Source of the DNA: Rhodocyclaceae bacterium
GTDB taxonomy: Bacteria; Pseudomonadota; Gammaproteobacteria; Burkholderiales; Rhodocyclaceae
Assembly: GCA_017444505.1 (NCBI GenBank)
Contig: JAFSWK010000154.1
Location: 1-11,215 of the forward strand
Length of the DNA stretch: 11,215 nt
Direction: 5' to 3'
Part shown: positions 1 through 6,535 of the stretch, piece after piece
How the letters are laid out: every line of letters begins with the position of its first letter
Position numbering within the stretch: position 1 is the first letter of the stretch
The notes under the pieces: model-generated
What the model was told of the DNA's origin: nothing
Databases searched by the model: none
What the model saw: only the letters and a program-made list of their open reading frames with translations
Made by a program: the position numbers and the translations under genes

Positions 1-1
1 A

Positions 2-97
2 TGGGCGGGATTCTCCTTGCAGGGCACGCGGGACGAAAAGGTGCGCCCCGATTGTCCGCGTTCGGGCGCGGCGCGGGTGTGTCGGTTTGTACCGTAG
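2..97 (+). CDS. Possible 3' end of an unidentified upstream gene (partial)
   Basis: One plus-strand frame is open from the window edge to a TAG at 95-97, just before the convergent lysO stop. It ends in ...GAARVCRFVP. About 23 of its 31 codons end in G or C, which would suit a real gene here, and a gene converging on lysO would be a normal arrangement. However, 31 residues in GC-rich DNA are easily open by chance, at least one other plus frame is also open across this stretch, and I recognise no family. No terminator hairpin with a T-run follows. Treat it as a weak candidate only; the sequence to the left of the window would settle it. Confidence 0.2.
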   Translation, partial: WAGFSLQGTRDEKVRPDCPRSGAARVCRFVP

Positions 98-108
98 CGG
101 GCAGGCGC

Positions 109-1026
109 TCATTTCCACGACGCGAAAAAGACCAGCAGCATGGGCGAGAGGATGCTCACCAGAAAGCCAAAGCTGATGGCCAGCAGCGTGGCCTCCGCGC
201 CGCCCGAATGCTGGATGACCGGCAGCGTGAAATCCATCGTCGTCGCCCCGCCCGTACCCACGGCGGCGGACGGCGTGCGCCGCATCAAAAACGGAATGAC
301 GAAGAGCGCGAAAAACTCCCGCCCCATGTCGTTCAGAAACGCCACGCCGCTCCACAGCGGCCCGTGCGTAGTGGAAAGCACCACGCTGGACAGCGAATAC
401 CAGCCAAAACCGCTGGCCAGCGCCATGCCCAGCGCCCAGTGTGTGCCCGAAATCAGCGCAAAGAGCAGCCCGCCGAGCAACGCGCTGGCGCTAAACACCG
501 CCGTCAATTCCAGACTGCGCCGATGCAAAAACACCTGCCGCAGCCGCACGCCGCTGGCGCGAAGCTGCACCCCCACCAGCGCAATCAGCACCACCAGCAC
601 ACAGGTAATCAGGCCATCGGGCGCCCGCCAGGCTTGCGGCGTAATCGCGCCCAGCGCCAGCCCCGCGAGGATGGAAGCCATTTGCAACAGCGTGCCCGTC
701 ATGCGGATTTTTGAGCCTGCACCCTGCGCCGCGCGAATCGGTCGCCGCCACGGACGCCAGTAATCAAACGCCATCATCACCGGCAGATTCACCCCGATGA
801 CGCAGGCAAACAGCAGCGCCGCCCGCCCGCCAATCTCGGCCAGTTGCGCCCCCAGCGCATCCTGTTTCGCCAGCGAAAAGCCAATCAGCAACAACAAGCC
901 ATAGACCAGCGCATTGATGGCGCGATTGACCTGCACCAGCGTGCGCGCGCGGGTCACATGCACAAAAAAACCCGCAAACAGCGCGCCCAACAGCCACAGC
1001 AGCATGACAAACGATTGGCTATCCAT
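109..1026 (-). CDS. lysO: Lysine exporter LysO family protein (DUF340)
   Basis: Inner-membrane exporter of the LysO (YbjE) family, which in E. coli exports L-lysine and the toxic analogue thialysine. The 305-residue product is about the length of E. coli LysO (near 300). It is mostly hydrophobic, with several membrane segments. The C-terminal half carries the family blocks: VLIALVGVQLR (~147-156), MALASGFGWYSLS (~201-213), FLNDMGREFFALFVIP (~230-245) and GATTMDFTLPVIQ (~260-272). The acidic residues in FLND.GRE and MDFTLP are conserved in the family. A longer reading frame begins at 1173, but the start at 1026 fits the homologue length and is preceded by a GGGAAGAA ribosome-binding site. Extending it would run across the divergent hsp20 promoter. 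TACAAT (minus strand, 1050-1055) is a plausible -10 box. A LysR/ArgP-type regulator is not in the window. Confidence in the family is high; the substrate is inferred from the family. Confidence 0.93.
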   Translation of the reverse strand: MDSQSFVMLLWLLGALFAGFFVHVTRARTLVQVNRAINALVYGLLLLIGFSLAKQDALGAQLAEIGGRAALLFACVIGVNLPVMMAFDYWRPWRRPIRAAQGAGSKIRMTGTLLQMASILAGLALGAITPQAWRAPDGLITCVLVVLIALVGVQLRASGVRLRQVFLHRRSLELTAVFSASALLGGLLFALISGTHWALGMALASGFGWYSLSSVVLSTTHGPLWSGVAFLNDMGREFFALFVIPFLMRRTPSAAVGTGGATTMDFTLPVIQHSGGAEATLLAISFGFLVSILSPMLLVFFASWK

Positions 1027-1064
1027 TTTCTTCCCGAAGCGAAAACGGCATTGTAACGGGCGCA

Positions 1065-1094
1065 TCTTGAAAACCTGTCGCGCATCCCCATCTA
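1065..1094 (+). promoter_or_regulatory. Heat-shock sigma (RpoH/sigma-32) promoter of hsp20
   Basis: CTTGAAA at 1066-1072 and CCCCATCT at 1086-1093 are separated by 13 bp. These match the sigma-32 consensus (CTTGAAA, about 11-16 bp spacer, CCCCATnT) at essentially every specified position. The start site would fall near 1099-1101, about 57 bases before the hsp20 ATG. The site also lies close to the -10 box proposed for the divergent lysO gene, so the two promoters may interfere. Confidence 0.82.
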
Positions 1095-1096
1095 GA

Positions 1097-1124
1097 TACA
1101 CAAGGGCGGCAAAACGCCCGTGTA
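1097..1124 (+). other. Hairpin at the predicted 5' end of the hsp20 transcript
   Basis: TACAC (1097-1101) pairs with GTGTA (1120-1124) and GGGCG (1104-1108) pairs with CGCCC (1115-1119). Two bulged A residues and a GCAAAA loop complete the structure, giving ten base pairs. It starts almost exactly at the inferred transcription start, so it would cap the mRNA. It does not include the ribosome-binding site (1143-1147), so it is not an obvious RNA thermometer. It could stabilise the mRNA or be a DNA operator; nothing in the sequence decides between these. Confidence 0.5.
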
Positions 1125-1156
1125 CAAAATCCCCAACCCCACAGGAGAACCTCATC

Positions 1157-1585
1157 ATGACCATCCGTCGCACCTACAACCTTTTTGATGAACTGCTGCG
1201 TGATGCCGCGCCGGGCTTTTTCATCCGCCCGCTGCATGGCGACGGCCTGCCTGCCGCCAGCCAGATTCGGCTGGACGTGGCGCAAACCGACGATGCCTAC
1301 ACCATCCATGCTGAACTGCCCGGTGTTGCGAAGGACGACATTCAGGTCGACATGGACGCCGACACGGTGCGCATCGGCGCACACATTCGCCAGCACGATT
1401 CGCTCGCTGGCGAGGGCAATCAGGTGCTGCGCAGCGAGCGTTATTACGGCGAAGTCACGCGCAGCGTGCACCTGCCCGTCGAAATCGACCGCGAGCGCGC
1501 CCGCGCCCGCTATGAAAACGGCGTGCTGATGCTCACCCTGCCCAAGAAAAACGCCCCCACCCTGCAACGCCTGACGGTGGAATAA
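1157..1585 (+). CDS. Hsp20/alpha-crystallin family small heat-shock protein
   Basis: Cytoplasmic holdase chaperone that binds unfolding proteins without ATP and hands them to DnaK/ClpB. The product is 142 residues, typical of IbpA/IbpB-class proteins. A short N-terminal arm (YNLFDELLRD, ~7-16) resembles the IbpA start. The alpha-crystallin domain (~37-130) has AELPGVAKDDIQVDMD (~52-67), a GEVTRSVHLP strand (~98-107) and the hallmark ENGVLMLTLPK (~120-130). The tail holds an LTV tripeptide (139-141), comparable to the I-x-I/V oligomerisation motif. The start at 1157 was chosen because AGGAG lies at 1143-1147 and the N-terminus fits the family; the reading frame is open upstream to 914 only by chance. 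The gene stands alone between a sigma-32-type promoter and a strong terminator, so it is predicted to be heat-induced. The sequence does not decide between ibpA and another Hsp20 name. Confidence 0.95.
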   Translation: MTIRRTYNLFDELLRDAAPGFFIRPLHGDGLPAASQIRLDVAQTDDAYTIHAELPGVAKDDIQVDMDADTVRIGAHIRQHDSLAGEGNQVLRSERYYGEVTRSVHLPVEIDRERARARYENGVLMLTLPKKNAPTLQRLTVE

Positions 1586-1608
1586 CGCCCCGCGCCACAC
1601 CCCGCCCG

Positions 1609-1643
1609 CGCCCGCCCGCAATACAACGGGCGGGCGTTTTTTT
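1609..1643 (+). terminator. Rho-independent terminator after hsp20
   Basis: CGCCCGCCCG (1609-1618) pairs perfectly with CGGGCGGGCG (1627-1636) around an 8-base AT-rich loop, followed by seven T residues (1637-1643). It is 24 bases after the hsp20 stop codon. It is the strongest terminator in the window. Confidence 0.93.
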
Positions 1644-1685
1644 GCGCCGCAAAGCGCCCGCGCCCCGCAAAACCAGCGGGCGGCG

Positions 1686-1691
1686 TATAGT
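1686..1691 (+). promoter_or_regulatory. Possible -10 box of kbp
   Basis: TATAGT lies 35 bases before the kbp start codon, just after the hsp20 terminator, so kbp must have its own promoter near here. No recognisable -35 box sits 16-18 bp upstream, where the DNA is almost pure G and C. E. coli ygaU is known to be osmotically and RpoS induced, and a -35-poor promoter would suit that, but this is inference. Confidence 0.3.
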
Positions 1692-1726
1692 GTCGCTTCC
1701 TTTCACTTCATCACGGAGATTGCGTT

Positions 1727-2188
1727 ATGGGACTGTTCAGCTTCATCAAGGACGCGGGCGAGAAACTGTTTGGCATCAAGGTGGCTGCGGCGGCGCAGGC
1801 GGCGGAGGATGCGGGTGCGCAGGCGGCGCAGGCGATTACGGAGTACATTGCGCAGCAAAATCTTGGCCTGAGCAATCTGGGCGTGGTCTTTGCCGACGGG
1901 CGTGTGACGCTCACCGGCGCGGCGCCTTCGCAGGAAGCGGCGGAAAAGGCCGTGCTCGCCGCCGGGAACGTGGAAGGCGTGACAGAAGTCGATAACCAGA
2001 TTCAGTTCCCTGCCGGTACGGAAACGCGCTATCACGACGTGGTCAAGGGCGATACCTTGAGCGCCATCGCCAAGCAATACTATGGCGATGCGAACAAGTA
2101 TCCGGTGATTTTTGAAGCCAACAAACCCATGCTCTCGCATCCGGACAAAATCTATCCGGGGCAAAAACTGCGCATTCCGGCGCTGTAA
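1727..2188 (+). CDS. kbp: BON + LysM potassium-binding protein Kbp (YgaU family)
   Basis: Homologue of E. coli Kbp/YgaU, a small cytoplasmic K+-binding protein needed for normal growth at high external K+. The product is 153 residues (E. coli about 149). The N-terminus, MGLFSFIKDAGEKLF, is almost the E. coli one. A BON domain (~27-93) is followed by a LysM domain (~102-151), with DTLSAIAKQYYGDANKYPVIFEAN split across ~109-132 and the closing KIYPGQKLRIP (~141-151). No signal peptide is visible, consistent with a cytoplasmic role despite the LysM domain. An Ala-rich stretch at ~20-37 replaces the more polar segment of the E. coli protein. GGAGAT (1715-1720) is the ribosome-binding site. The gene is monocistronic, with a terminator directly behind it. 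Confidence 0.93.
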   Translation: MGLFSFIKDAGEKLFGIKVAAAAQAAEDAGAQAAQAITEYIAQQNLGLSNLGVVFADGRVTLTGAAPSQEAAEKAVLAAGNVEGVTEVDNQIQFPAGTETRYHDVVKGDTLSAIAKQYYGDANKYPVIFEANKPMLSHPDKIYPGQKLRIPAL

Positions 2189-2217
2189 GCGGCGCGTCGC
2201 ATACATTGCAACGCCGC

Positions 2218-2247
2218 AAACGCCGCCCCGCGACGGGCGGCGTTTTT
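2218..2247 (+). terminator. Rho-independent terminator after kbp
   Basis: AAACGCCGCCC (2218-2228) pairs with GGGCGGCGTTT (2235-2245) around a 6-base loop, and the T-run extends to 2247. The last T residues overlap the TAA stop codon (2246-2248, minus strand) of the convergent methyltransferase gene. The hairpin may also act on that transcript, though only three T residues follow it in that direction. Confidence 0.88.
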
Positions 2248-3478
2248 ATTGCGGCGACAGAAAGCGCGCGAATTCGTCCGGCAGCGGGGCGTTTTCCAGA
2301 CTGCGCTGGCTGAACAGATGACGCCCGTCGCAGACGAAGCCGAGCTGTTCCCAGTCCACGCGGTTGAGCGCATCGCAAAATTCCGCCAGCGCGATGCGTT
2401 CGTCGTGCGGAAAAATGGCGAGCACCGAGCCATCAAAATGCGGGCAGGCGTGCAGGAAAAACGGCGCTTTCTGGCGCGTGCGGCCATTGACGTAGACGCG
2501 CGGGCGGTCGTTTTGCGGGTAGCCGCGCCCCCACAGCCACCAGTTCGATTCGTCAAACGGGCGAATGCCGCGCGCCAGCAGCCGCGCCTTGTGCGGCAAG
2601 AGGACGGGCGGCGGCGGGGCGTTTTTGTCGGTCCAGATCATTTTGCGCGTGCGGCCAGTTTTGCAGGTTTCGGAACAGACAAAATCGCGGTTGCCGTGGG
2701 TGTCATCGGCAAAAATATCGTCCGCGCCGGAAACCGCGCCAACTTTGACTTGCGCAATCTCGCGCAGGCAAATGCCGTGCTGCGCGCGCGAGAACATGAG
2801 GTGTCCGGCGGCTTCGACGAAATGCCGCGCCTGCCAGCGCGGGGCGGCCAGCGCGCGGGCAAGATCGTCTTTGTTGCCAATTTCGGCATAGCGCATCTGC
2901 CGCCGGAACAGCCCTTTTTGAAAACGCCAGATGAGGCAGTTGGGCGTGGCGTTGGCAAACACTTTGGCATCGCCCAGTTCCATGGCGTGGGTGATGGTGC
3001 CCTGTTGGTACAGCCATGAATTGAGGCGGGTGCTGGACGTGGTTTTGAGAAAATCGCGCGGCGTAATAAAGATGAGTTCGCCGTGTTCGTTGAGGTGACG
3101 AACTGATTTTTCAATAAAAAACAAATAGAGATTGGAACGCGAATCAAACAGGCGCGAGCGCAGCAGGCGGCGCGTGGGCGCGGCAATGTCCTGATATTTG
3201 ACGTAGGGCGGGTTGCCGAGGATGGTGTCGAATTTTTCCGTCTCCGGGTAGGCGAAAAAGTCGATGTTCAGGCTTTCCGCCGGTGCGTGGCTGCGGTCGA
3301 TTTCAATGGCGACACAGTCGGGAATGCGGCGCGAAAAAGCGCCGTCGCCGCAGGCCGGTTCCAGCACGCGCCCGTGGTTCTGGCGCAGTTTGAGCATGGC
3401 GGTGACAACACTTTCTGGCGTGAACACCTGCCCCAGCGTGGCGACGTTGTGTGCAGCAGCCTCCGGCATGGCGCGCAT
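2246..3478 (-). CDS. N6-adenine DNA methyltransferase, gamma class (Eco57I/PstI-like), no visible restriction partner
   Basis: S-adenosylmethionine-dependent DNA adenine methyltransferase. Motif order gives the class: motif X region GQVFTP (~16-21), SAM-binding motif I VLEPACGDGAF (~38-48), motif II AIEID (~57-61) and catalytic motif IV GNPPY (~88-92). These precede a long C-terminal half (~200-410) that should hold the target-recognition domain. The order X-I-II-IV with a C-terminal recognition domain is that of gamma-class enzymes. The frame is open to a GTG at 3505, but the ATG at 3478-3476 overlaps the nagZ stop as TGATG, which suggests translational coupling; a second ATG lies at 3469. 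No good ribosome-binding site precedes any of them. The product is about 410 residues. No restriction endonuclease gene is next to it, so it looks like an orphan methylase. The recognition sequence cannot be read from the protein. Confidence 0.85.
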   Translation of the reverse strand: MRAMPEAAAHNVATLGQVFTPESVVTAMLKLRQNHGRVLEPACGDGAFSRRIPDCVAIEIDRSHAPAESLNIDFFAYPETEKFDTILGNPPYVKYQDIAAPTRRLLRSRLFDSRSNLYLFFIEKSVRHLNEHGELIFITPRDFLKTTSSTRLNSWLYQQGTITHAMELGDAKVFANATPNCLIWRFQKGLFRRQMRYAEIGNKDDLARALAAPRWQARHFVEAAGHLMFSRAQHGICLREIAQVKVGAVSGADDIFADDTHGNRDFVCSETCKTGRTRKMIWTDKNAPPPPVLLPHKARLLARGIRPFDESNWWLWGRGYPQNDRPRVYVNGRTRQKAPFFLHACPHFDGSVLAIFPHDERIALAEFCDALNRVDWEQLGFVCDGRHLFSQRSLENAPLPDEFARFLSPQ

Positions 3479-4521
3479 CAGGCGGCTTCGGCCACAAAGC
3501 GGCACACCTGCGCGCGCGCCGCCTGATATTCGGCATCATCCGCCAAGGCTTCGGGCGAGGGGAAACGCTGGAAGTTGCCGCGCAGCGCCTGAATGCGCGC
3601 GTGCGCGCCCTCGTTTTCCGGCGGTTGCCAGCGGGCGAGCAGGTCGTCGGCTTCACGCGGGCGGTTGCAGACCAGCACCATGTCGCAACCGGCGCGCCAG
3701 GCGGCATCCGCGCGGGCGAGGATGTCTCCGGCGACCGTGGCGGCCTGCATGGAAAGGTCGTCGCTGAAAATCGCGCCGCGATAGCCCAGCTCGCCGCGCA
3801 AAATCTCTTGCAGCCAGCGGCGGGAAAATCCGGCAGGCTGCGCGTCTACGGCGGGATAAATGACGTGCGCGGGCATCACGCCGCCCAGCCGCGCGCCCAG
3901 CGCGTCCGCGCGGTAGGGCTGGGCGTCTTCGGCGAGCAGGTCGGAAAGTGGGCGCTCGTCGCGCGGCATGTCGACGTGCGAATCGGCCTCGACAAAGCCG
4001 TGCCCCGGAAAATGCTTGCCCACGCAGCGCATTCCGGCGCGCGCCATGCCGTCGGTGAGCGCACCGGCCAGCCGCACCAGCAAGTGCGGGTCACGACACA
4101 AGGCGCGGTCGCCAATGGCGCGGCTGCATCCGTAGTCCAGGTCCAGTACGGGGGCGAAGCTCAAATCGACGCCGTGGGCGAGCAATTCGGCGGCCAGCAC
4201 CAGCCCGATGGCGTGCGCCATGACGAGCGCGAGCGGCTCGTTGCGCGCGGCCAGCTCGCCCAGCGCGCGCATCGGCGGCAACGTGGTAAAGCCGTCGCCG
4301 CGAAAGCGTTGCACGCGCCCGCCTTCGTGATCGACGGCGATGAGCAAATCGGCACGTTCGGCGCGGATGGCTGCAGTGAGTGCGCGCAACTGGGCGCTGT
4401 CGGTGAAATTGCGCGCAAACAGAATCAGCCCGCCCACCCGCGCGTGGCGCAGCCGCGTGCGTTCTTCGTCGGTCAATTGCGTTCCGGCCACATCGCACAT
4501 CACGGGCGCAGGGGTTTGCAT
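3478..4521 (-). CDS. nagZ: Beta-N-acetylhexosaminidase NagZ
   Basis: Cytoplasmic family 3 glycoside hydrolase. It removes N-acetylglucosamine from anhydro-muropeptides during peptidoglycan recycling and so shapes the signal that induces AmpC-type beta-lactamases where these exist. The product is 347 residues, the usual length for Gram-negative NagZ. Family motifs in order: VGGLILFARNF (~29-39), substrate-binding AVDHEGGRVQRF (~62-73), KHFPGHG (~169-175) followed by DSH (180-182) with the catalytic His, and IFSDDLSM (~251-258) with the nucleophilic Asp. The start at 4521 is preceded by AGGAG about 8 bases upstream; the frame extends 12 codons further without family support. The stop overlaps the start of the downstream methyltransferase gene. 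The promoter must lie in the 105-bp gap shared with the divergent Bax-inhibitor gene; no clear boxes were identified. Confidence 0.96.
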   Translation of the reverse strand: MQTPAPVMCDVAGTQLTDEERTRLRHARVGGLILFARNFTDSAQLRALTAAIRAERADLLIAVDHEGGRVQRFRGDGFTTLPPMRALGELAARNEPLALVMAHAIGLVLAAELLAHGVDLSFAPVLDLDYGCSRAIGDRALCRDPHLLVRLAGALTDGMARAGMRCVGKHFPGHGFVEADSHVDMPRDERPLSDLLAEDAQPYRADALGARLGGVMPAHVIYPAVDAQPAGFSRRWLQEILRGELGYRGAIFSDDLSMQAATVAGDILARADAAWRAGCDMVLVCNRPREADDLLARWQPPENEGAHARIQALRGNFQRFPSPEALADDAEYQAARAQVCRFVAEAA

Positions 4522-4626
4522 GAGCGTCTCCTGAAAAAAGAACGCATGGTGACACAAAATGCGCCGTTCCCCCGTGCCGGACTTTGCTATATTGCGGGCA
4601 AACCGTTTTTACAGGAGAAGTTTCCC

Positions 4627-5334
4627 ATGCAAACCGTCCGTCCTTTGCCCCATGACCTTTCGCGCACGCGCGTGGAATCGTCGTTTTTCAATCAGGTGTA
4701 TACCTGGATGGCCATCGGGCTGGCGCTGACCGGCGTCGTGGCCTGGTTTACCGTACATAACGAAAGCATCTTCCAGATGGTGATGCAGTGGTATATCCCG
4801 CTGATTTTGCTGGAACTGGGCGTCGTGCTCGGGCTGAGTTTCCTGATTGGCAAGCTCTCCGGCGCGCAGGCCACCGCCGCCTTCGTGGGCTATGCCGCCC
4901 TGAACGGGCTGACGCTCTCCATCGTGCTGGCGATTTATACGCAAGCCTCTGTTGCCTCGGCCTTTTTCACCGCCGCCGGCATGTTTGCCGCTGCCGGCGC
5001 GTATGGTTATTTCACCAAGCGCGACCTGAGCGGCTTCGGGCGCTTCCTCTTCATGGGGCTGATTGGTCTCGTGATTGCTTCGCTGGTGAACCTGTTTTTC
5101 CAGAACTCGGCGGTGGACTGGACGATTTCGGTGCTGGGCGTGTTCATCTTCGCCGGCCTGACCGCCTACGACCACCAGAAACTGCGCGAAATGAGCTACG
5201 CCATCGACAGCATGGGCGCGGGCGAGAGCAGCAACAACATCCGCCGCATGGTGATTCTGGGCGCGCTGACGCTGTATCTGGATTTCATCAACCTCTTCAT
5301 CAGCCTGCTGCGGCTGATGGGCAGCCGCGAGTAA
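4627..5334 (+). CDS. Bax inhibitor-1/YccA family inner-membrane protein (YbhL-like)
   Basis: Multi-spanning membrane protein of the BI-1 (TMBIM/UPF0005) family. The E. coli member YccA interacts with and modulates the FtsH protease, and other members act as Ca2+ or proton leak channels; which applies here is unknown. The product is 235 residues with about seven hydrophobic segments. It resembles E. coli YbhL most: FFNQVYTWMAIGLALTG (~20-36), YGYFTKRDLSGFG (~117-129), LIGLVIASLVN (~136-146), GLTAYDHQKLREM (~177-189) and the C-terminal ILGALTLYLDFINLF (~213-227). The conserved Asp residues in TAYD and YLDF are present. AGGAG (4613-4617) lies nine bases before ATG 4627. The much longer open frame upstream (to 3451) is the antisense shadow of nagZ. 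TATATT (4588-4593) could be the -10 box, without a clear -35. A terminator follows. Confidence 0.94.
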   Translation: MQTVRPLPHDLSRTRVESSFFNQVYTWMAIGLALTGVVAWFTVHNESIFQMVMQWYIPLILLELGVVLGLSFLIGKLSGAQATAAFVGYAALNGLTLSIVLAIYTQASVASAFFTAAGMFAAAGAYGYFTKRDLSGFGRFLFMGLIGLVIASLVNLFFQNSAVDWTISVLGVFIFAGLTAYDHQKLREMSYAIDSMGAGESSNNIRRMVILGALTLYLDFINLFISLLRLMGSRE

Positions 5335-5355
5335 TGCCGCCGCCACTTGCCATGC

Positions 5356-5383
5356 AAACGCCCGCCCACGCGCGGGCGTTTTT
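5356..5383 (+). terminator. Rho-independent terminator after the Bax-inhibitor gene
   Basis: AAACGCCCGC (5356-5365) pairs perfectly with GCGGGCGTTT (5372-5381) around a 6-base loop, and the T-run continues to 5383. It is 21 bases after the stop codon. The remaining 80 bases up to the convergent yhcG-type gene hold nothing else recognisable. Read from the other strand it has only three T residues, so it would be a weak terminator for that gene. Confidence 0.88.
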
Positions 5384-5461
5384 GCGTTCACGGGCGGCAA
5401 AACATGCGGGGCAACAAGAGCCTGACGCGCTGACCGATTTTTATCCCGTCAGCGCGGTTGC

Positions 5462-6535
5462 TCACACCTCGCCGCCTTGCGGCGCGGGCAGCGCACTTTG
5501 CGCGGCACGCTCGCGTGCCAGTTGCACGGCGCGGTGCAGGCGTTGTTGCAGCACCTGCATGTCGGGGATGTGCGCCAGATATTCCGCCACGCGGATGTTG
5601 GATGCTTCCAGATCCATCAATTCCACCTGCTCGGCGTCTTTGGATGCACACAGTATCAGGCCGATGGGCGCTTCTTCGCCTGGCGCGCGTTCGTGCTGTT
5701 CCAGCCAGCGCAGGTAAAACTCCATTTGCCCTTTGTGCGCAGGCTGGAATTTTTCCAGTTTCAGCTCCACGGCGACCAGCCGCCGCAGGTGGCGGTGATA
5801 AAACAGCAGGTCAAGATAAAAATCGTCTGCGCCGACGCTGATGCGCTTTTGCCGCGCGACGAAGGCAAAACCGGCGCCAAGTTCCAGCAAGAAGTGCTCC
5901 ATTTCGCGCAGGATGGCGGCCTCCAGGTCGCTTTCGCTGTAACCGTGCGGCAGGCCGAGGAATTCCAGCATGTACGGGTCGCGGAAGACCATGTCGGGCG
6001 TCATTTGCCCACCGGCGCGCAGGTGGCTGATTTCGGCGCGCACGGCTTCTTCGGGCTGTTTGGCAATGGCGGTGCGCAGATAAAGCTGGCTGGCGATGCG
6101 CTCGCGCAGCGTGCGCACGCTCCATCGCTCCACGCGGCAGAGTTCGGCGTAATACTCGCGTTCAAGCGGCTGGCGCAGCGGCAATATCTCGATGAAATGG
6201 CTCCAGGTCAATTGTTGCGACAGTGTCGCAACAATTGCTTCGTCGGGGAATGCTTCAGCGAATTGCACCATGCGGCGCAAACTCCGCAAGCCAAAGCTGG
6301 CACCATATTCGTGCACCAATTGTGTCGACAGCGTCGACACAATCTCCTCGCCGTAGCCTGCGCGCTTTCCGCGCAGCACTTCGGTGCTGATGCGCTGCCC
6401 CACGCGCCAGTAGAGCAGGGTGAGCGCGGCGTTGGCGGCACCGGCGACGCGCTGGCGCGCGGTGTCAATCAGGGTGCGCAGGTCGGTCAGCAGCGCATCC
6501 GGAGGCAGGGGCGTTGCGGTTTGTATGTCAGCCAT
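5462..6535 (-). CDS. YhcG family PDDEXK nuclease (DUF1016)
   Basis: Member of the YhcG/DUF1016 family, a widespread accessory family with an N-terminal DNA-binding-like domain and a C-terminal PD-(D/E)XK nuclease domain. The biological role is not settled. The product is 357 residues, the usual size. The N-terminal part (~15-160) contains LYWRVGQRIS (~41-50), SLRRMVQFAEAFPD (~85-98) and WSVRTLRERI (~138-147). The nuclease part (~185-335) shows DPYMLEFLGL (~186-195), FVARQKRISVGADDFYLDLLFYH (split over ~225-247) with the metal-binding Asp242, and VAVELK (~254-259) with the E-x-K pair. The peptide IV(S/A)TLS(T/Q)QL occurs twice (65-73 and 101-109), and each copy is encoded by a DNA palindrome. 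The start at 6535 has a GAGAG-like site upstream. The gene stands alone among housekeeping genes; no restriction, toxin or transposase partner is adjacent. Confidence 0.93.
   Translation of the reverse strand: MADIQTATPLPPDALLTDLRTLIDTARQRVAGAANAALTLLYWRVGQRISTEVLRGKRAGYGEEIVSTLSTQLVHEYGASFGLRSLRRMVQFAEAFPDEAIVATLSQQLTWSHFIEILPLRQPLEREYYAELCRVERWSVRTLRERIASQLYLRTAIAKQPEEAVRAEISHLRAGGQMTPDMVFRDPYMLEFLGLPHGYSESDLEAAILREMEHFLLELGAGFAFVARQKRISVGADDFYLDLLFYHRHLRRLVAVELKLEKFQPAHKGQMEFYLRWLEQHERAPGEEAPIGLILCASKDAEQVELMDLEASNIRVAEYLAHIPDMQVLQQRLHRAVQLARERAAQSALPAPQGGEV
6209..6237. repeat. Perfect 29-bp palindrome inside the yhcG-type gene (copy A)
   Basis: The left arm CAATTGTTGCGACA (6209-6222) and right arm TGTCGCAACAATTG (6224-6237) are exact reverse complements around a single G at 6223. 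On the minus strand it encodes IVATLSQQL (residues 101-109). A 14-bp perfect arm is far beyond what coding sequence shows by chance. Copy B lies 108 bp away in the same codon phase. Confidence 0.95.
6319..6343. repeat. 25-bp near-perfect palindrome inside the yhcG-type gene (copy B)
   Basis: ATTGTGTCGAC (6319-6329) and GTCGACACAAT (6333-6343) are exact reverse complements around AGC. The centre (6331) is exactly 108 bp from that of copy A. It encodes IVSTLSTQL (residues 65-73). Compared with copy A, the bases at 6 and 7 positions from the centre are changed on both arms so that pairing is kept. Confidence 0.93.

Noticed and set aside
1..714. 237-residue plus-strand frame at the left edge
   Set aside because: Arg/His/Gln-rich antisense of lysO without recognisable motifs.
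1097..1156. ROSE or FourU RNA thermometer controlling hsp20
   Set aside because: The stable stem does not include the AGGAG site, and only a 3-bp pairing (AGG with CCT) could cover it.
2246..3505. Complete restriction-modification or phage-defence island around the methyltransferase
   Set aside because: Neighbours are nagZ and kbp; no endonuclease, specificity subunit, integrase or transposase is visible in the window.
3451..4626. Long N-terminal extension of the Bax-inhibitor protein
   Set aside because: Antisense shadow of nagZ; ATG 4627 with AGGAG upstream gives the normal family length.
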